Assembly (NCBI RefSeq): GCF_949628215.1 | Contig: NC_134277.1 | Coordinates: forward strand, 125,661,963-125,725,962 | From: Phalacrocorax aristotelis | Lineage: Eukaryota > Chordata > Aves > Suliformes > Phalacrocoracidae | DNA length: 64,000 bases | Direction: 5' to 3' | Shown here: piece by piece, positions 54,801 to 64,000 of the stretch | Layout of the letters: each line of letters opens with the position of its first letter | How positions within the stretch are numbered: position 1 is the stretch's first letter | Position numbers and translations under genes: made by a program | Notes under the pieces: generated by a model | What the model was told of the DNA's origin: nothing | The model's input: the letters and a program-made list of their open reading frames with translations, nothing else | The model's database searches: none

Positions 54801-54916
54801 CTAGGTAATACTGTTGACTCCACAGGCGAGGGTTTACCAGCTACATTCAGGAAAGAAACTGATTCCAACCTATCAGAAACTTCTGCAGGCACATAGTTTC
54901 TCCCCTCATGATCCAT
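30571..54916 (-). CDS. Kinesin-6 family motor, KIF20A/KIF20B-like (MKLP2/MPP1 group)
   Basis: Plus-end-type kinesin of the kinesin-6 group, whose known members act on central-spindle microtubules in anaphase and cytokinesis; the role here is inferred. Eighteen coding exons, 3' to 5' on the plus strand: 30571-30852, 32918-33037, 34710-34777, 34861-34978, 36605-36770, 37981-38120, 38785-38955, 40286-40451, 41121-41267, 43264-43335, 44974-45085, 45170-45367, 45814-45910, 49354-49538, 49643-49781, 50704-50823, 53577-53651, 54785-54916. They total 2,508 bases in exact phase, giving 835 residues. Motor about 48-481: [10 protein letters not shown]-loop GVTNAGKT (144-151), an insertion of about 100 residues at loop 6 (169-270), switch I NEQSSRSH (347-354), switch II DLAGSER (382-388). 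Coiled coil about 539-800, then a short basic tail. The start ATG has A at -3 and G at +4. Human KIF20A is longer (890 residues). Sequence is intermediate between KIF20A and KIF20B, so no symbol is assigned. Confidence 0.92.
31973..32822 (-). mobile_element. CR1 fragment, sense in kinesin-6 intron
   Basis: The 3' end at 31973 (catagaaccatagaatact) opens the plus-strand view; ORF2 C-terminal sequence runs to about 32822 ([35 protein letters not shown]). It sits on the same strand as the kinesin gene, about 96 bases after the donor at 32917. Confidence 0.92.
32918..33037 (-). CDS. Kinesin-6 exon: coiled coil next to CR1
   Basis: 120 bases, acceptor gtttttcag, donor gtttgt, phase 0-0. Encodes [20 protein letters not shown] to KHTIMLK. 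The intron after it reaches a CR1 fragment within about 96 bases, and the frame stays open across the donor into it. Confidence 0.9.
34710..34777 (-). CDS. Kinesin-6 exon: short coiled-coil exon
   Basis: 68 bases, acceptor gcctatag, donor gtagct. Encodes [18 protein letters not shown] and EKEE. Supported by phase and splice sites. Confidence 0.88.
34861..34978 (-). CDS. Kinesin-6 exon: [13 protein letters not shown]
   Basis: 118 bases, acceptor tttcttcag, donor gtagga. Coiled-coil repeat [16 protein letters not shown], then a break ([16 protein letters not shown]). Confidence 0.92.
36605..36770 (-). CDS. Kinesin-6 exon: coiled-coil stalk
   Basis: 166 bases, acceptor ctcttctcag, donor gtatga. 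Encodes [20 protein letters not shown] to [11 protein letters not shown], with heptad-compatible spacing and many charged residues. Confidence 0.93.
37866..37940. repeat. Alternating TA/CA/TG microsatellite
   Basis: Purine-pyrimidine alternation (acatatatgtatatatatac, cacatatgtgtgtatatg) in the intron that starts with the GC donor at 37980. Partly self-complementary. Confidence 0.85.
37981..38120 (-). CDS. Kinesin-6 exon: stalk start, followed by GC donor
   Basis: 140 bases, acceptor aaatttag. Encodes [20 protein letters not shown] and ends ETEEAW, aligning with the KIF20A stalk segment before CSEHLD. The donor reads AG|GCAAGT, a GC donor; the nearby GT would break the frame with the next exon. 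Confidence 0.9.
38785..38955 (-). CDS. Kinesin-6 exon: neck and linker
   Basis: 171 bases, acceptor ctttccag, donor gtagaa, phase 0-0. 57 residues from [17 protein letters not shown] through an acidic stretch ([14 protein letters not shown]) leading into the coiled coil. Confidence 0.9.
40286..40451 (-). CDS. Kinesin-6 exon: end of motor core
   Basis: 166 bases, acceptor ctccatgag, donor gtaaga. Encodes [36 protein letters not shown] and KFSAIAKQ, the conserved C-terminal strand and helix of the motor. Confidence 0.96.
41121..41267 (-). CDS. Kinesin-6 exon: switch II
   Basis: 147 bases, acceptor catgcag, donor gtaagt. Encodes [16 protein letters not shown] with the switch II motif, then [20 protein letters not shown], the relay-helix region. 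Confidence 0.96.
42081..42176. repeat. Long hairpin (inverted repeat) in kinesin-6 intron
   Basis: Left arm 42081-42109 and right arm 42146-42176 are reverse complements over 18 and 10 bp, separated by a 1x3 internal loop, around a 36-base loop. It is neither a simple repeat nor a recognised transposon. It could be a pre-miRNA-like foldback, a MITE remnant or a local inverted duplication. Confidence 0.9.
43264..43335 (-). CDS. Kinesin-6 exon: [12 protein letters not shown]
   Basis: 72 bases, acceptor cattccag, donor gtaagt. Completes switch I (SSR|SHSIF) and encodes the following strand to VLGVS, with a split Glu codon. Confidence 0.94.
44974..45085 (-). CDS. Kinesin-6 exon: first part of switch I
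   Basis: 112 bases, acceptor cttttcacag, donor gtttgt. Encodes [20 protein letters not shown] and then TRINEQSSR. The codon for the next Ser is split across the intron, so switch I NEQSSRSH forms only after splicing. Confidence 0.94.
45170..45367 (-). CDS. Kinesin-6 exon: [12 protein letters not shown]
   Basis: 198 bases, donor gtaata. Encodes [19 protein letters not shown], a core kinesin strand and helix, then [17 protein letters not shown]. The acceptor reads tagcag, so two in-frame acceptors three bases apart (exon from 45367 or 45364) are possible. Confidence 0.95.
45814..45910 (-). CDS. Kinesin-6 exon: Ser/Thr-rich part of loop-6 insertion
   Basis: 97 bases, acceptor ttctcaag, donor gtaaag. 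32 residues rich in Ser, Thr and Asn ([17 protein letters not shown]), with no fold signal. It is supported by exact phase (0 in, 1 out) and by the matching low-complexity insertion in KIF20A. Confidence 0.85.
49354..49538 (-). CDS. Kinesin-6 exon: GILPRSL and start of loop-6 insertion
   Basis: 185 bases, acceptor atttttaag, donor gtcagt. Encodes [20 protein letters not shown], then [11 protein letters not shown], which parallels a KIF20B segment, and a charged helix-like stretch ([17 protein letters not shown]). Confidence 0.93.
49643..49781 (-). CDS. Kinesin-6 exon: P-loop
   Basis: 139 bases, acceptor ttctccaag, donor gtatga. Encodes [14 protein letters not shown] and the nucleotide-binding loop [15 protein letters not shown]. 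Most kinesin-6 motors have TNSGKT; here Ser is Ala. Confidence 0.96.
50704..50823 (-). CDS. Kinesin-6 exon: GCVTIED to HRFTFSQ
   Basis: 120 bases, acceptor ttttttaag, donor gtaggc, phase 0-0. Encodes [20 protein letters not shown] and then [16 protein letters not shown]. The SERGIG and HRFTFSQ segments match KIF20A closely. Confidence 0.95.
53577..53651 (-). CDS. Kinesin-6 exon: first motor strand
   Basis: 75 bases, acceptor atgaatag, donor gttagt, phase 0-0. Encodes [19 protein letters not shown], the beta-1 strand and the RVRP signature of kinesin motors, ending ENHESQ. Confidence 0.93.
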
Positions 54917-54933
54917 TGTTAGGTGCAAAGGAA
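54785..54933 (-). CDS. Kinesin-6 exon: start codon and N-terminal extension
   Basis: ATG at 54916-54914 in a strong context (ACAATGG). 44 residues from [15 protein letters not shown] to STEEQE, acidic and without a domain. Acceptor at 54934-54935 (ccttacaag); donor gtgtgg at 54784 is weak, but the phase fits the next exon exactly. Confidence 0.8.
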
Positions 54934-55139
54934 CTTGTAAGGAAAAACAACAATCCATCATTTTCTCACAGAACAGGCAAAAATACACAGAAAGCAAAGT
55001 AGAGATCAGGGTAGCTTGTATATAAACAAGCACTGTCAGAGAAAATAAAGTCCTTTAAGAAGTCTGGGCGTATGAAGGGGACACAATAACTTAATTTAAA
55101 ACAACTTAAAAGAAACTCAACTGGCAGCTGGGTTATACT

Positions 55140-55850
55140 AAGAAACATGCAAGTGAAAGCACACGAACAGTGCCCGTTGGGCACTGCTCTCCTCCACCGG
55201 CAAGCGCCGGGCCAACGCCCGCAGCCCCCACCCCCAAGACGCACAACCCTTCCGGGGCGCCGGGCAATCGGCCGGCGGGCCCGAGCCCCCGCTCCGCCCG
55301 AGGCCACCGTGCCCTGCCTCAACGAGCCGACGGCTCGCCGGCCCCGCCCTCACGCGACGGGACGGGGGCAGCTGGCGAGCACCGCGCTCCAGCCGCACCG
55401 ACCGCCGCTACCTGCGCGCGCGCGGGCACCCGCCACACACAGCCCCACCCGACTGGAGGGAGCATTTGGGCGGGAGGAAGGCGAGCGCTGATTGGCCGAA
55501 AGGGAGGGAGCGGGCGGGGCGGAGCGGCGGTGACGGACAGGCCCCGCGCGGGGAGGCGCGCGGCTCCCTCCGCCCAGCAGGGGGCGCCGCCGCACAGCGC
55601 AAGGCAGCCGCGCCGCCGGCCGCGGCGTGCGGGGGGAGAGAACGGGCGGGGGGAGGGGGGGAGGGGGCGGGGGGAGGGGGGGAGGGGGCGGGGGGGCGCC
55701 CGCAGCGTGTGCTCGTGACGCAGATTTATTTATCGTTTTTAATAAGGGGCGGGGGAGGGAAGGGGTTTGAGCGGCGAAGTGAGGCGGCGCCGAGAGAAGC
55801 AGCTCAGCGGCCAGAGGAGTGTCTTGCTTGACTGAGAGCCTGCTGGGGGG
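55140..55850 (-). promoter_or_regulatory. CpG-island promoter and non-coding first exon of the kinesin-6 gene
   Basis: GC-rich, CpG-dense island directly upstream of the first coding exon. On the minus strand there is a CCAAT box (55491-55495, plus strand reads attgg), GC boxes, and an E2F-like CCGCCCAAA near 55468. CAG|GTAGCG at 55412 is a plausible donor for a non-coding exon 1 joined to the acceptor at 54934. The transcription start is estimated at 55.41-55.48 kb. CCAAT plus E2F-like sites without TATA suit a cell-cycle gene, but this is inference. Confidence 0.6.
55647..55696 (+). repeat. Exact 21-bp G-rich tandem repeat
   Basis: Unit c-G6-a-G7-a-G5, present twice without a mismatch (55647-55667 and 55668-55688), followed by a partial copy. 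Long G runs on the plus strand are G-quadruplex capable. It lies about 200 bases upstream of the estimated kinesin start. Confidence 0.9.
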
Positions 55851-57916
55851 GGGGAACGGGACACGACATACAGATACCTAAATATTTCCATCAAAACTGT
55901 TACATAAAGTTCTTATGTCTGTTATGTAACCGTTTCGACACCACGACGTATTGTCGTAAACAAAGCAGAAAACAAACCACAAAACGTTCAGGTGGAGCAA
56001 AGCAAGTACCCGGGGGATGAACCCTGCCGAGGGGAGATGGGCCCCGGCACTCCGCTGAAGGAACTCGAGTGCCCAGGGTCCATCCCCCTCAGCAAGCAAA
56101 CGTCTGATTTTCCAGCAGAGTGGAAAACCGTGATGTATGAGCTCGTCTATTCAGAGACTAGGAGAGAGTTTTATTTCTGTGAAGTGCAAGACCCAGGTGT
56201 AAAGCTGTATTTGTCCTTGTTTTCAAAAGTTGGAGGCAGGCGAGAAGACAGAAGTGCACTCAAAAGGCCACAGAAAACTTGGTTTTAAAGAGCCACAGCT
56301 GCTCAAAGAACACAGGTGGGACTTCAGGTCATTTAGATATGTTTAAGGGGCACCCTCTAAGTCAGAGGCACAGCCAGCTGTAAGCTGATAAAAAGCTATT
56401 GTTTTGACCAACAGTACAGACCAAAGACAGAAATGATGTCCAACCTAGCCAGCGCTCCCCTCCCTACATCCTTCCAAGCACTTTCGGTCAGGTTACTGGG
56501 TTAGGCAGAGGGAAGACAACTTGGGTCTAAGTAAATACACAAAGGTCAGTCACCCTCAGCTAGAAACACTTCTAGTCTGTTGCTTGTTCACCTGTTTATC
56601 CCCTTTTAATCTGACTGGTGTCACAAAGTCGAGTTCTTACCATGCTTTTCAGAGCACCCCATAAAATATAATTTTAAAACTAAGGCTAGACGTATTTGTC
56701 AGGCAGCTCATAGTTATAACTTATTACCAGAAACTGACATTTAGGAAGGCATAGGGTTTTTTTGTTTTTTTTTTCTCTGCTCACAGAGTTCTTTGTGATG
56801 TTTCCCAAGGAAGCAGGCTTGTAACAATCTGTGTGTAAACGCAGCTAAGTTTTTCATCACTCCCTTCTACCAAAGCTCTTCAGCCTGCTAACTAGAGGGA
56901 AGGAATCTTTCTAAAGCTTTACATGTAATGAAATTAAGACAAGTGGCCAGGTGAGGGACTCCTGAATCTCTTCAGTAAGAAAGCTCAAGCTTTGGCCCCT
57001 GTTCTGGGTCTTAGCAAATACAAATGGGACCTCAAGGTCCACAAAACCACATTTCCTCACTTCTGCTTGATTAGACTTCAAGTTCTCTCCTATGCTTGAA
57101 GCAGAAGCAGCAACTTGATCTTAAATGGATGAAATACAACGGCGTTCTTTTATTTAACTCAGGTCTTTGTGTCTTGTAGGTTTAAGAATAATCCTTAAAG
57201 GAACTATGATTAAATTTGCAGAAGAAAAAAAACCTACGACCAAACTTGAGAGGCTTGAGTAGCAGCAATGAAAAGGCCTGGTTTATTGCTTTACATATGA
57301 AGCTTTCCTGTAATAGTATATTACCTTTAATTTTAAAATCTATGGAAATCTAAACCTAGGAAGATAACTAGAGATCCACAGCTTAGTTTTGTGACTCTAC
57401 ATGCAAGTCTAAAGAAAGCAGTTGCCGAATTCAACGTATTAAACACAAATTATGAAGTTTTATGTCTAACATCCTCAGGATCCATTGACTGTGAAAAGCA
57501 TGGGGGTAAAAAAAAGGCCAAGTAAACTAAGGGTTAGTTCAGCCTTGCAGAGCGAAAACAAAGAACTGAAAACTTGGTAATTTAAACATCAATTTTAATG
57601 CTACTGCTGGTCTGGGGATAGACTACTATTTCAGCCAAAGTTAAACCCTTTATGGAAAATATATTTTTAATAATTTATTTAATAATTTAAGTGCTGCACA
57701 CCTACACAGTCACCAACCTCCAATGAAACTACGATGCCAAAGTTTCATCTTCCTGATGTTTACAAGTAGCATATTCTTCCTTAAATACCACAGAATCCTC
57801 TCACACAGCCTTTTGGTTATGATCTCTGTTGTCCTTCATGAAAATCATCATAGGGCTACCCAACGCTCTTGGTACGCATATGAAAACAAAACAGTGATGA
57901 AAATTTGTAAATCGAC
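55851..57916. other. Intergenic interval between kinesin-6 promoter and RPS20
   Basis: About 2 kb, moderately AT-rich. No exon, repeat or RNA gene recognised. A 98-codon plus-strand frame at 55992-56288 has no identifiable domain. Confidence 0.65.
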
Positions 57917-57922
57917 TTTATT
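57917..57922 (-). terminator. RPS20: RPS20 poly(A) signal
   Basis: AATAAA on the minus strand 17 bases after the stop codon, giving a very short 3' UTR as is usual for ribosomal protein genes. Confidence 0.88.
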
Positions 57923-57938
57923 CAATGATGACCATCAT

Positions 57939-60483
<2,545 letters not shown>

Positions 60484-60660
60484 GGCGGCAGCAAGGCCTT
60501 CCTGACCGACTTATTCCCGGGCGAGGGGCGGCGCGGGGCCCAGCGAACAGCGGTGAGCCAGGAGGCGTCGGCGGCAGCAGCGGGCGGCGCGGGGAGAGGA
60601 GGGCGCGGCGGCGGCCCGGCGCTTATATAGCAAGCGGCGCCGCCTCCATCCGGGCGCCGG
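60484..60660 (-). promoter_or_regulatory. RPS20: RPS20 core promoter and 5' UTR
   Basis: Minus strand TATATAA at 60623-60629 within a CpG island, followed about 25-35 bases downstream by pyrimidine tracts (CCTCCTCTCCCC) suited to a 5' TOP start near 60590. The downstream segment CTCACCGCTGTTCGCT and the GTCGGTCAGGAAG segment near the ATG agree with the human RPS20 5' UTR as remembered. The exact start site is inferred. Confidence 0.75.
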
Positions 60661-61130
60661 GGGACCTTTCACCCCGAGCCGCGGCCCGGAAGCGTCGGGG
60701 CGGCCTAGCCTGGCTTAGTGGGGCCTGGGCTCGGCTCGGCTCGGCTCCTCTGGGGTGGGCGCCGGTAGCGACACCGTAGGTGCTACTCGCGGCGCTGGGG
60801 GCGAACAAAGAAGGGAGATGGGGCCCGGGAGCGGTGGTGAGGGCAGGGCTGAGCCCCCCGGACCCGCTATGGGCCGGACTCCGCGGCGGGGACGGTTGGT
60901 GGGGCCGCCGCGGCCCCTGCAGCGGGCCCGGGGGCTCAGCGGGGCACAGCGCCCCGGCCCCCGCCGGCGTTCTGCGCTCCTGGAGGGCTTTACTAGGAGA
61001 CTTGGGCTTTCTTTTCGGGGGTTTGATACACGAGCAGGTCTTGGCTGCTTCCAGTGCCAGTGGGCGTGTTCCATCTGAGCCCCCCCCTTTCTTTTTCCTT
61101 TTAGTCACTACTGAAAGCAGAGGTGTGAGA
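60661..61130. promoter_or_regulatory. Upstream half of the RPS20 CpG island
   Basis: Very GC-rich, CpG-dense sequence upstream of the RPS20 TATA box, with tandem cggct copies near 60731-60746. Open frames on both strands are explained by base composition. Divergent transcription is possible but nothing here shows it. Confidence 0.6.
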
Positions 61131-61473
61131 AGTTGTAAGTAGATTTCAGTAAAAACGCTGGTTTCATGCATTCCCGACGACTGTAAGAACTTAATTTTAT
61201 TTATCGAAGTCCCTTTATTTATTAAGATTGGGTGTTGAAGGGATGCTTTTTTGTTTTGTGGTTGGGGTATTGTTTGTTTTTTTTTATGATAACTGTCATT
61301 GATTTGGCCTGGATACTGATGTCAATCCCAAAACAAGCGTTTTGCTGAGAGGATGCCTGTTTCTAGCTATATCACAACTTGAGAGACCTGTCTGGCTGGA
61401 GAAACGCATGAAATGATGACCTGTAATAGGGTCATTGTGATTACCCTGTAAAAATGATACTTTAATTCTAGTC

Positions 61474-61501
61474 GGGGGGGGGGGGGGAGGGGGAGGGGGG
61501 A
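61474..61501 (+). repeat. Poly-G / G-quadruplex-capable tract
   Basis: Fourteen consecutive G, then G5 and G6 runs separated by single A. About 0.85 kb upstream of the RPS20 TATA box. Confidence 0.9.
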
Positions 61502-62199
61502 GTTGTCTATGATTACTGGACATGTATATTGTTAGCAAAGCTACCGCCACCTTTGGAAACTTAGTCATTACTACAGCTGTTCAAAAAAGACTCTGGTAGT
61601 TTTAATCTGAATTTACTTTCAGCTGTCATGTTGCACTTAATATAATTCCCTCCCCCCCAAAAAAAAAAAACAATCCAAACTTGAGTACGTCTTCAGTATG
61701 GTCCTCAAACCTCATGTGGTGGAGATAACGTTTGTATGTCAATTGTAGTGGTCAATTTTAGACTTATTTTGCATTTGGATCATTTGTTCTTGCTCTTTGA
61801 AATCTCTGGTTTACTAATAAGTTCTTTGGACTAGATGCTACATTCTGATAAAGCAGTTCCAGTAAACACAGATACGGTAGTGGTCATCCTGTCACTGCTC
61901 CCTGAAATGCAGCAACGTCTTTTGCTAATGTAGATCAGCACTTGAAAAATCTGGTTTGGTGATAGTCCTATTTCTCTGGCCTCTTCTTTCCTGCAAGGAA
62001 AGCAGTATTTGTTTCTGGTGGTTTGTTTTCTGAGCCATTTAACAATTATATTAACAATTTTGAACTCATTTATGCATAAGGAACCCATGTTTACTCTGTT
62101 ATCAGCTATTCCAACTACTTCCTGAGGAAGTTTTCCATCTATAAGTGTTTTATATTCTTCCCTCTTAAATACATGATCTTACAGTGATCATGCTGAAAC

Positions 62200-63060
62200 A
62201 CTTATTTTTCCAGTAATCCAGATGGTTCCCAGTCAGCGAGCTTGCTACATTATTTACAGAGAGCTTTTATGAATGTTCTTAGTAAACTTTATTTCCAGAT
62301 AAGATATTGAATAGCTTGGTGCCAAGAACTAATTCCTGTGGGATTCAATTAGAAATACATCTGACAGATTCCTCATTGATGACACAGACCTGTAACTTTA
62401 GTTTTAATTTACTTACTATGAAGTGTATGTGCACAACTACGCCCGTTTCTCAGTGTCCTGCTGAACAATGTGCAAATCAACACTATTCCTATTGTCTACC
62501 AAACGTTCTCTAATTGCATGAGAAAAAAGGCAATCTGAAAAGATATGTTTTCCATATATTTAAGCTGTGTAATACAAGTAAAACTTCCTCATTTATTTCT
62601 TGTTCCTATATCGGTATTTTTTCTTTCCCTGGGATTAATGCAAGGTTGACAGTAAGTTCCTAAATTTGTTCCTTCCTTTCTTTTCTTTCCCTAGTATTGG
62701 CACCACCTCAGCTTTCTTTGAGATTTTATTTTCTGGGCTTCCCCAGATTTCTCAAAGCTTATGGAAAATCTGCATTAAGAGCACACAAGTCTCCTTTGCC
62801 AGCTCTTAAAATTCTTGGATGAAAACTATCTGGAGCTGCGGATTTTTAAATCACCTTACTTCTGTTCCTATGTTTAAGGCTTTCCTTACTATTATTGTAA
62901 TTTAGGGATATAAATATGTTGTTTGTTCTCCACAAATGCAGAACAGAAATTGATCTGATCTGATTTATCCTGCTTTCTCTGAAATACACTATTACAAGAA
63001 AACCTCCTTCATGCTATTCACATGGGTAAATATCCATTGTCAATAAAACTTTTTGCCTTT
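62200..63060 (-). mobile_element. Ancient decayed CR1/L3-like relic
   Basis: Stretches resemble the reverse-complement CR1 ORF2 consensus in order: ttgaatagcttggtgccaag, an ending like the 'cctgtgggattcaattagaa' block, 'atgcaaggttgacagtaag', and 'tggatgaaaactatctggagc'. Divergence is high and there are many indels. The family is uncertain and the borders are approximate. Confidence 0.5.
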
Positions 63061-64000
63061 TTTTGCTTTTTGTTCTTCTGACAGAAACGACAGTGACAAA
63101 AATACTTAACTGGTAATACACTACAGCATTTCTAGTGACACTGAATCTGTGGTACATCACTGCAACATGTCTTTGAACACTCAGGATTGAAACAGGATTG
63201 TACATCTGGGCTGCTTTCAGGAAGATATTATTTGAATTTGTCCTGCCCTCAGGGCAACTTATGTTCAGTCTTAAGATTTTTTTTCAAATTGAATTATGTC
63301 TTCTCTGCTTGTCTGGAAGAATGTTTGTTGCATCTCCGCTCCTTCCTTTGCAGATTTGATGCTTCTTCAAATTTGTAATAATGAAACGGCAACTTTTTGC
63401 ACAGAATAACGCTCATAGTCTTGACCGCACTGAGGCAGTGTATTGATTAGCAACATGTAAGTTGCCAGTAATCAGTGAACTATATATTGTGATCAGTATT
63501 GGCAATACAACAGAAATCCCGATACTGGGTGCTTACAGAGTATTAATAAACACCTACAAATCTCTTACGTACCCTTCTACAACTGATCCCACTTACGTAT
63601 CGACACAGCTCTGTGTGCATCCCCTCTCTCACAGGAAGTGTGGATCACAAGTGCATATTCCCACCTTTGAAAGTGCCAATTCCCCTGTTTCTAAATCCCT
63701 CTTGTTGGAGATGTGGGCGCATGTGCCTGTGCAGCTCATCCATGTGCCTGCACCAGGATACCCTGTGGGTTCCCGTAAGTGCTCCTGAGAGGTGGATCCC
63801 TACTGCTGTGCCTCATACTCCACTCTCAGCCAGTACTGGGGGCAGCTACTTAACGTGTCCAAGGGCAAGGATGCCGTCTGGCCTTAGAAGTAATGATGCC
63901 TGCTGCTCTTGTACTGCTTTCCCACCTCACAGTTTTTTCCAACAGTCACAAGTTCTCATGCTGCTTTTCAAGCTAACTTTTCTCAAAGGGTCTTTGGTAA

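Larger units (their letters stand above)
61131..64000. other. Region upstream of RPS20
   Basis: Contains the G tract at 61474 and the decayed CR1-like relic. No gene recognised; in tetrapods MOS is expected further on, but no kinase frame is present here. Confidence 0.65.

Noticed and set aside
55147-55831. Long Ala/Arg/Gly/Pro-rich frames on both strands
   Set aside because: CpG-island composition depletes stop codons; no homology or splice logic supports a protein.
55992-56288. 98-codon plus-strand frame just past the kinesin promoter
   Set aside because: Composition looks somewhat protein-like, but I see no domain, promoter assignment or splice partner. Left unannotated.
61131-64000. MOS or another protein-coding gene at the right edge
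   Set aside because: MOS is expected beyond RPS20 in tetrapods, but no kinase motif or long frame is present in either strand here.

Overview
The window is vertebrate nuclear DNA, and almost certainly avian. Genes are split into short exons with clean GT-AG introns, CpG islands mark promoters, and every recognisable interspersed repeat is a CR1-type non-LTR retrotransposon, the dominant repeat of bird genomes. There are no operons, CRISPR arrays, phage genes or bacterial signals. The gene order LYN then RPS20 matches the tetrapod LYN-RPS20-MOS-PLAG1 neighbourhood (human 8q12). Species cannot be fixed from the sequence alone.

Region 1 (1-28.5 kb, + strand): the last six coding exons of the Src-family tyrosine kinase LYN, from the end of SH2 through the whole kinase domain to the C-terminal regulatory tyrosine, then a 3' UTR of about 1.5 kb. 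The earlier exons lie upstream of the window. The large introns hold CR1 copies at about 5.0-7.6 kb (antisense), 11.85-12.15 kb (sense, 3' end only) and 14.66-15.99 kb (sense).

Region 2 (about 29.9-55.5 kb, - strand): an 18-coding-exon kinesin-6 gene, tail to tail with LYN. All reading phases join exactly to give 835 residues. The motor is complete (P-loop, NxxSSRSH, DLAGSER) and carries the long loop-6 insertion of the KIF20A/KIF20B group, followed by a coiled-coil stalk and a short basic tail. It resembles both KIF20A and KIF20B and may be a third member of the group. One intron is GC-AG, one acceptor is a NAGNAG, and a CR1 fragment lies about 96 bp past one donor. Its CpG-island promoter at 55.1-55.8 kb has a CCAAT box and an exact 21-bp G-rich tandem repeat.

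Region 3 (57.9-60.7 kb, - strand): RPS20, complete in four coding exons (119 residues), with an ATG-only first coding exon, a TATA box, a very short 3' UTR and the C/D snoRNA SNORD54 in its second intron. Beyond it, 60.7-64 kb holds the rest of the CpG island, a G-rich tract and a decayed CR1/L3-like relic, but no further gene.

LYN is a membrane-associated signalling kinase, the kinesin a predicted mitotic or cytokinetic motor, and RPS20 a housekeeping 40S subunit protein. They share a neighbourhood and not a pathway. The points most worth a second look are the identity of the kinesin-6 gene, its GC-AG intron, a 28-bp-stem hairpin in one of its introns, and an open reading frame that runs from a kinesin exon into a CR1 element.
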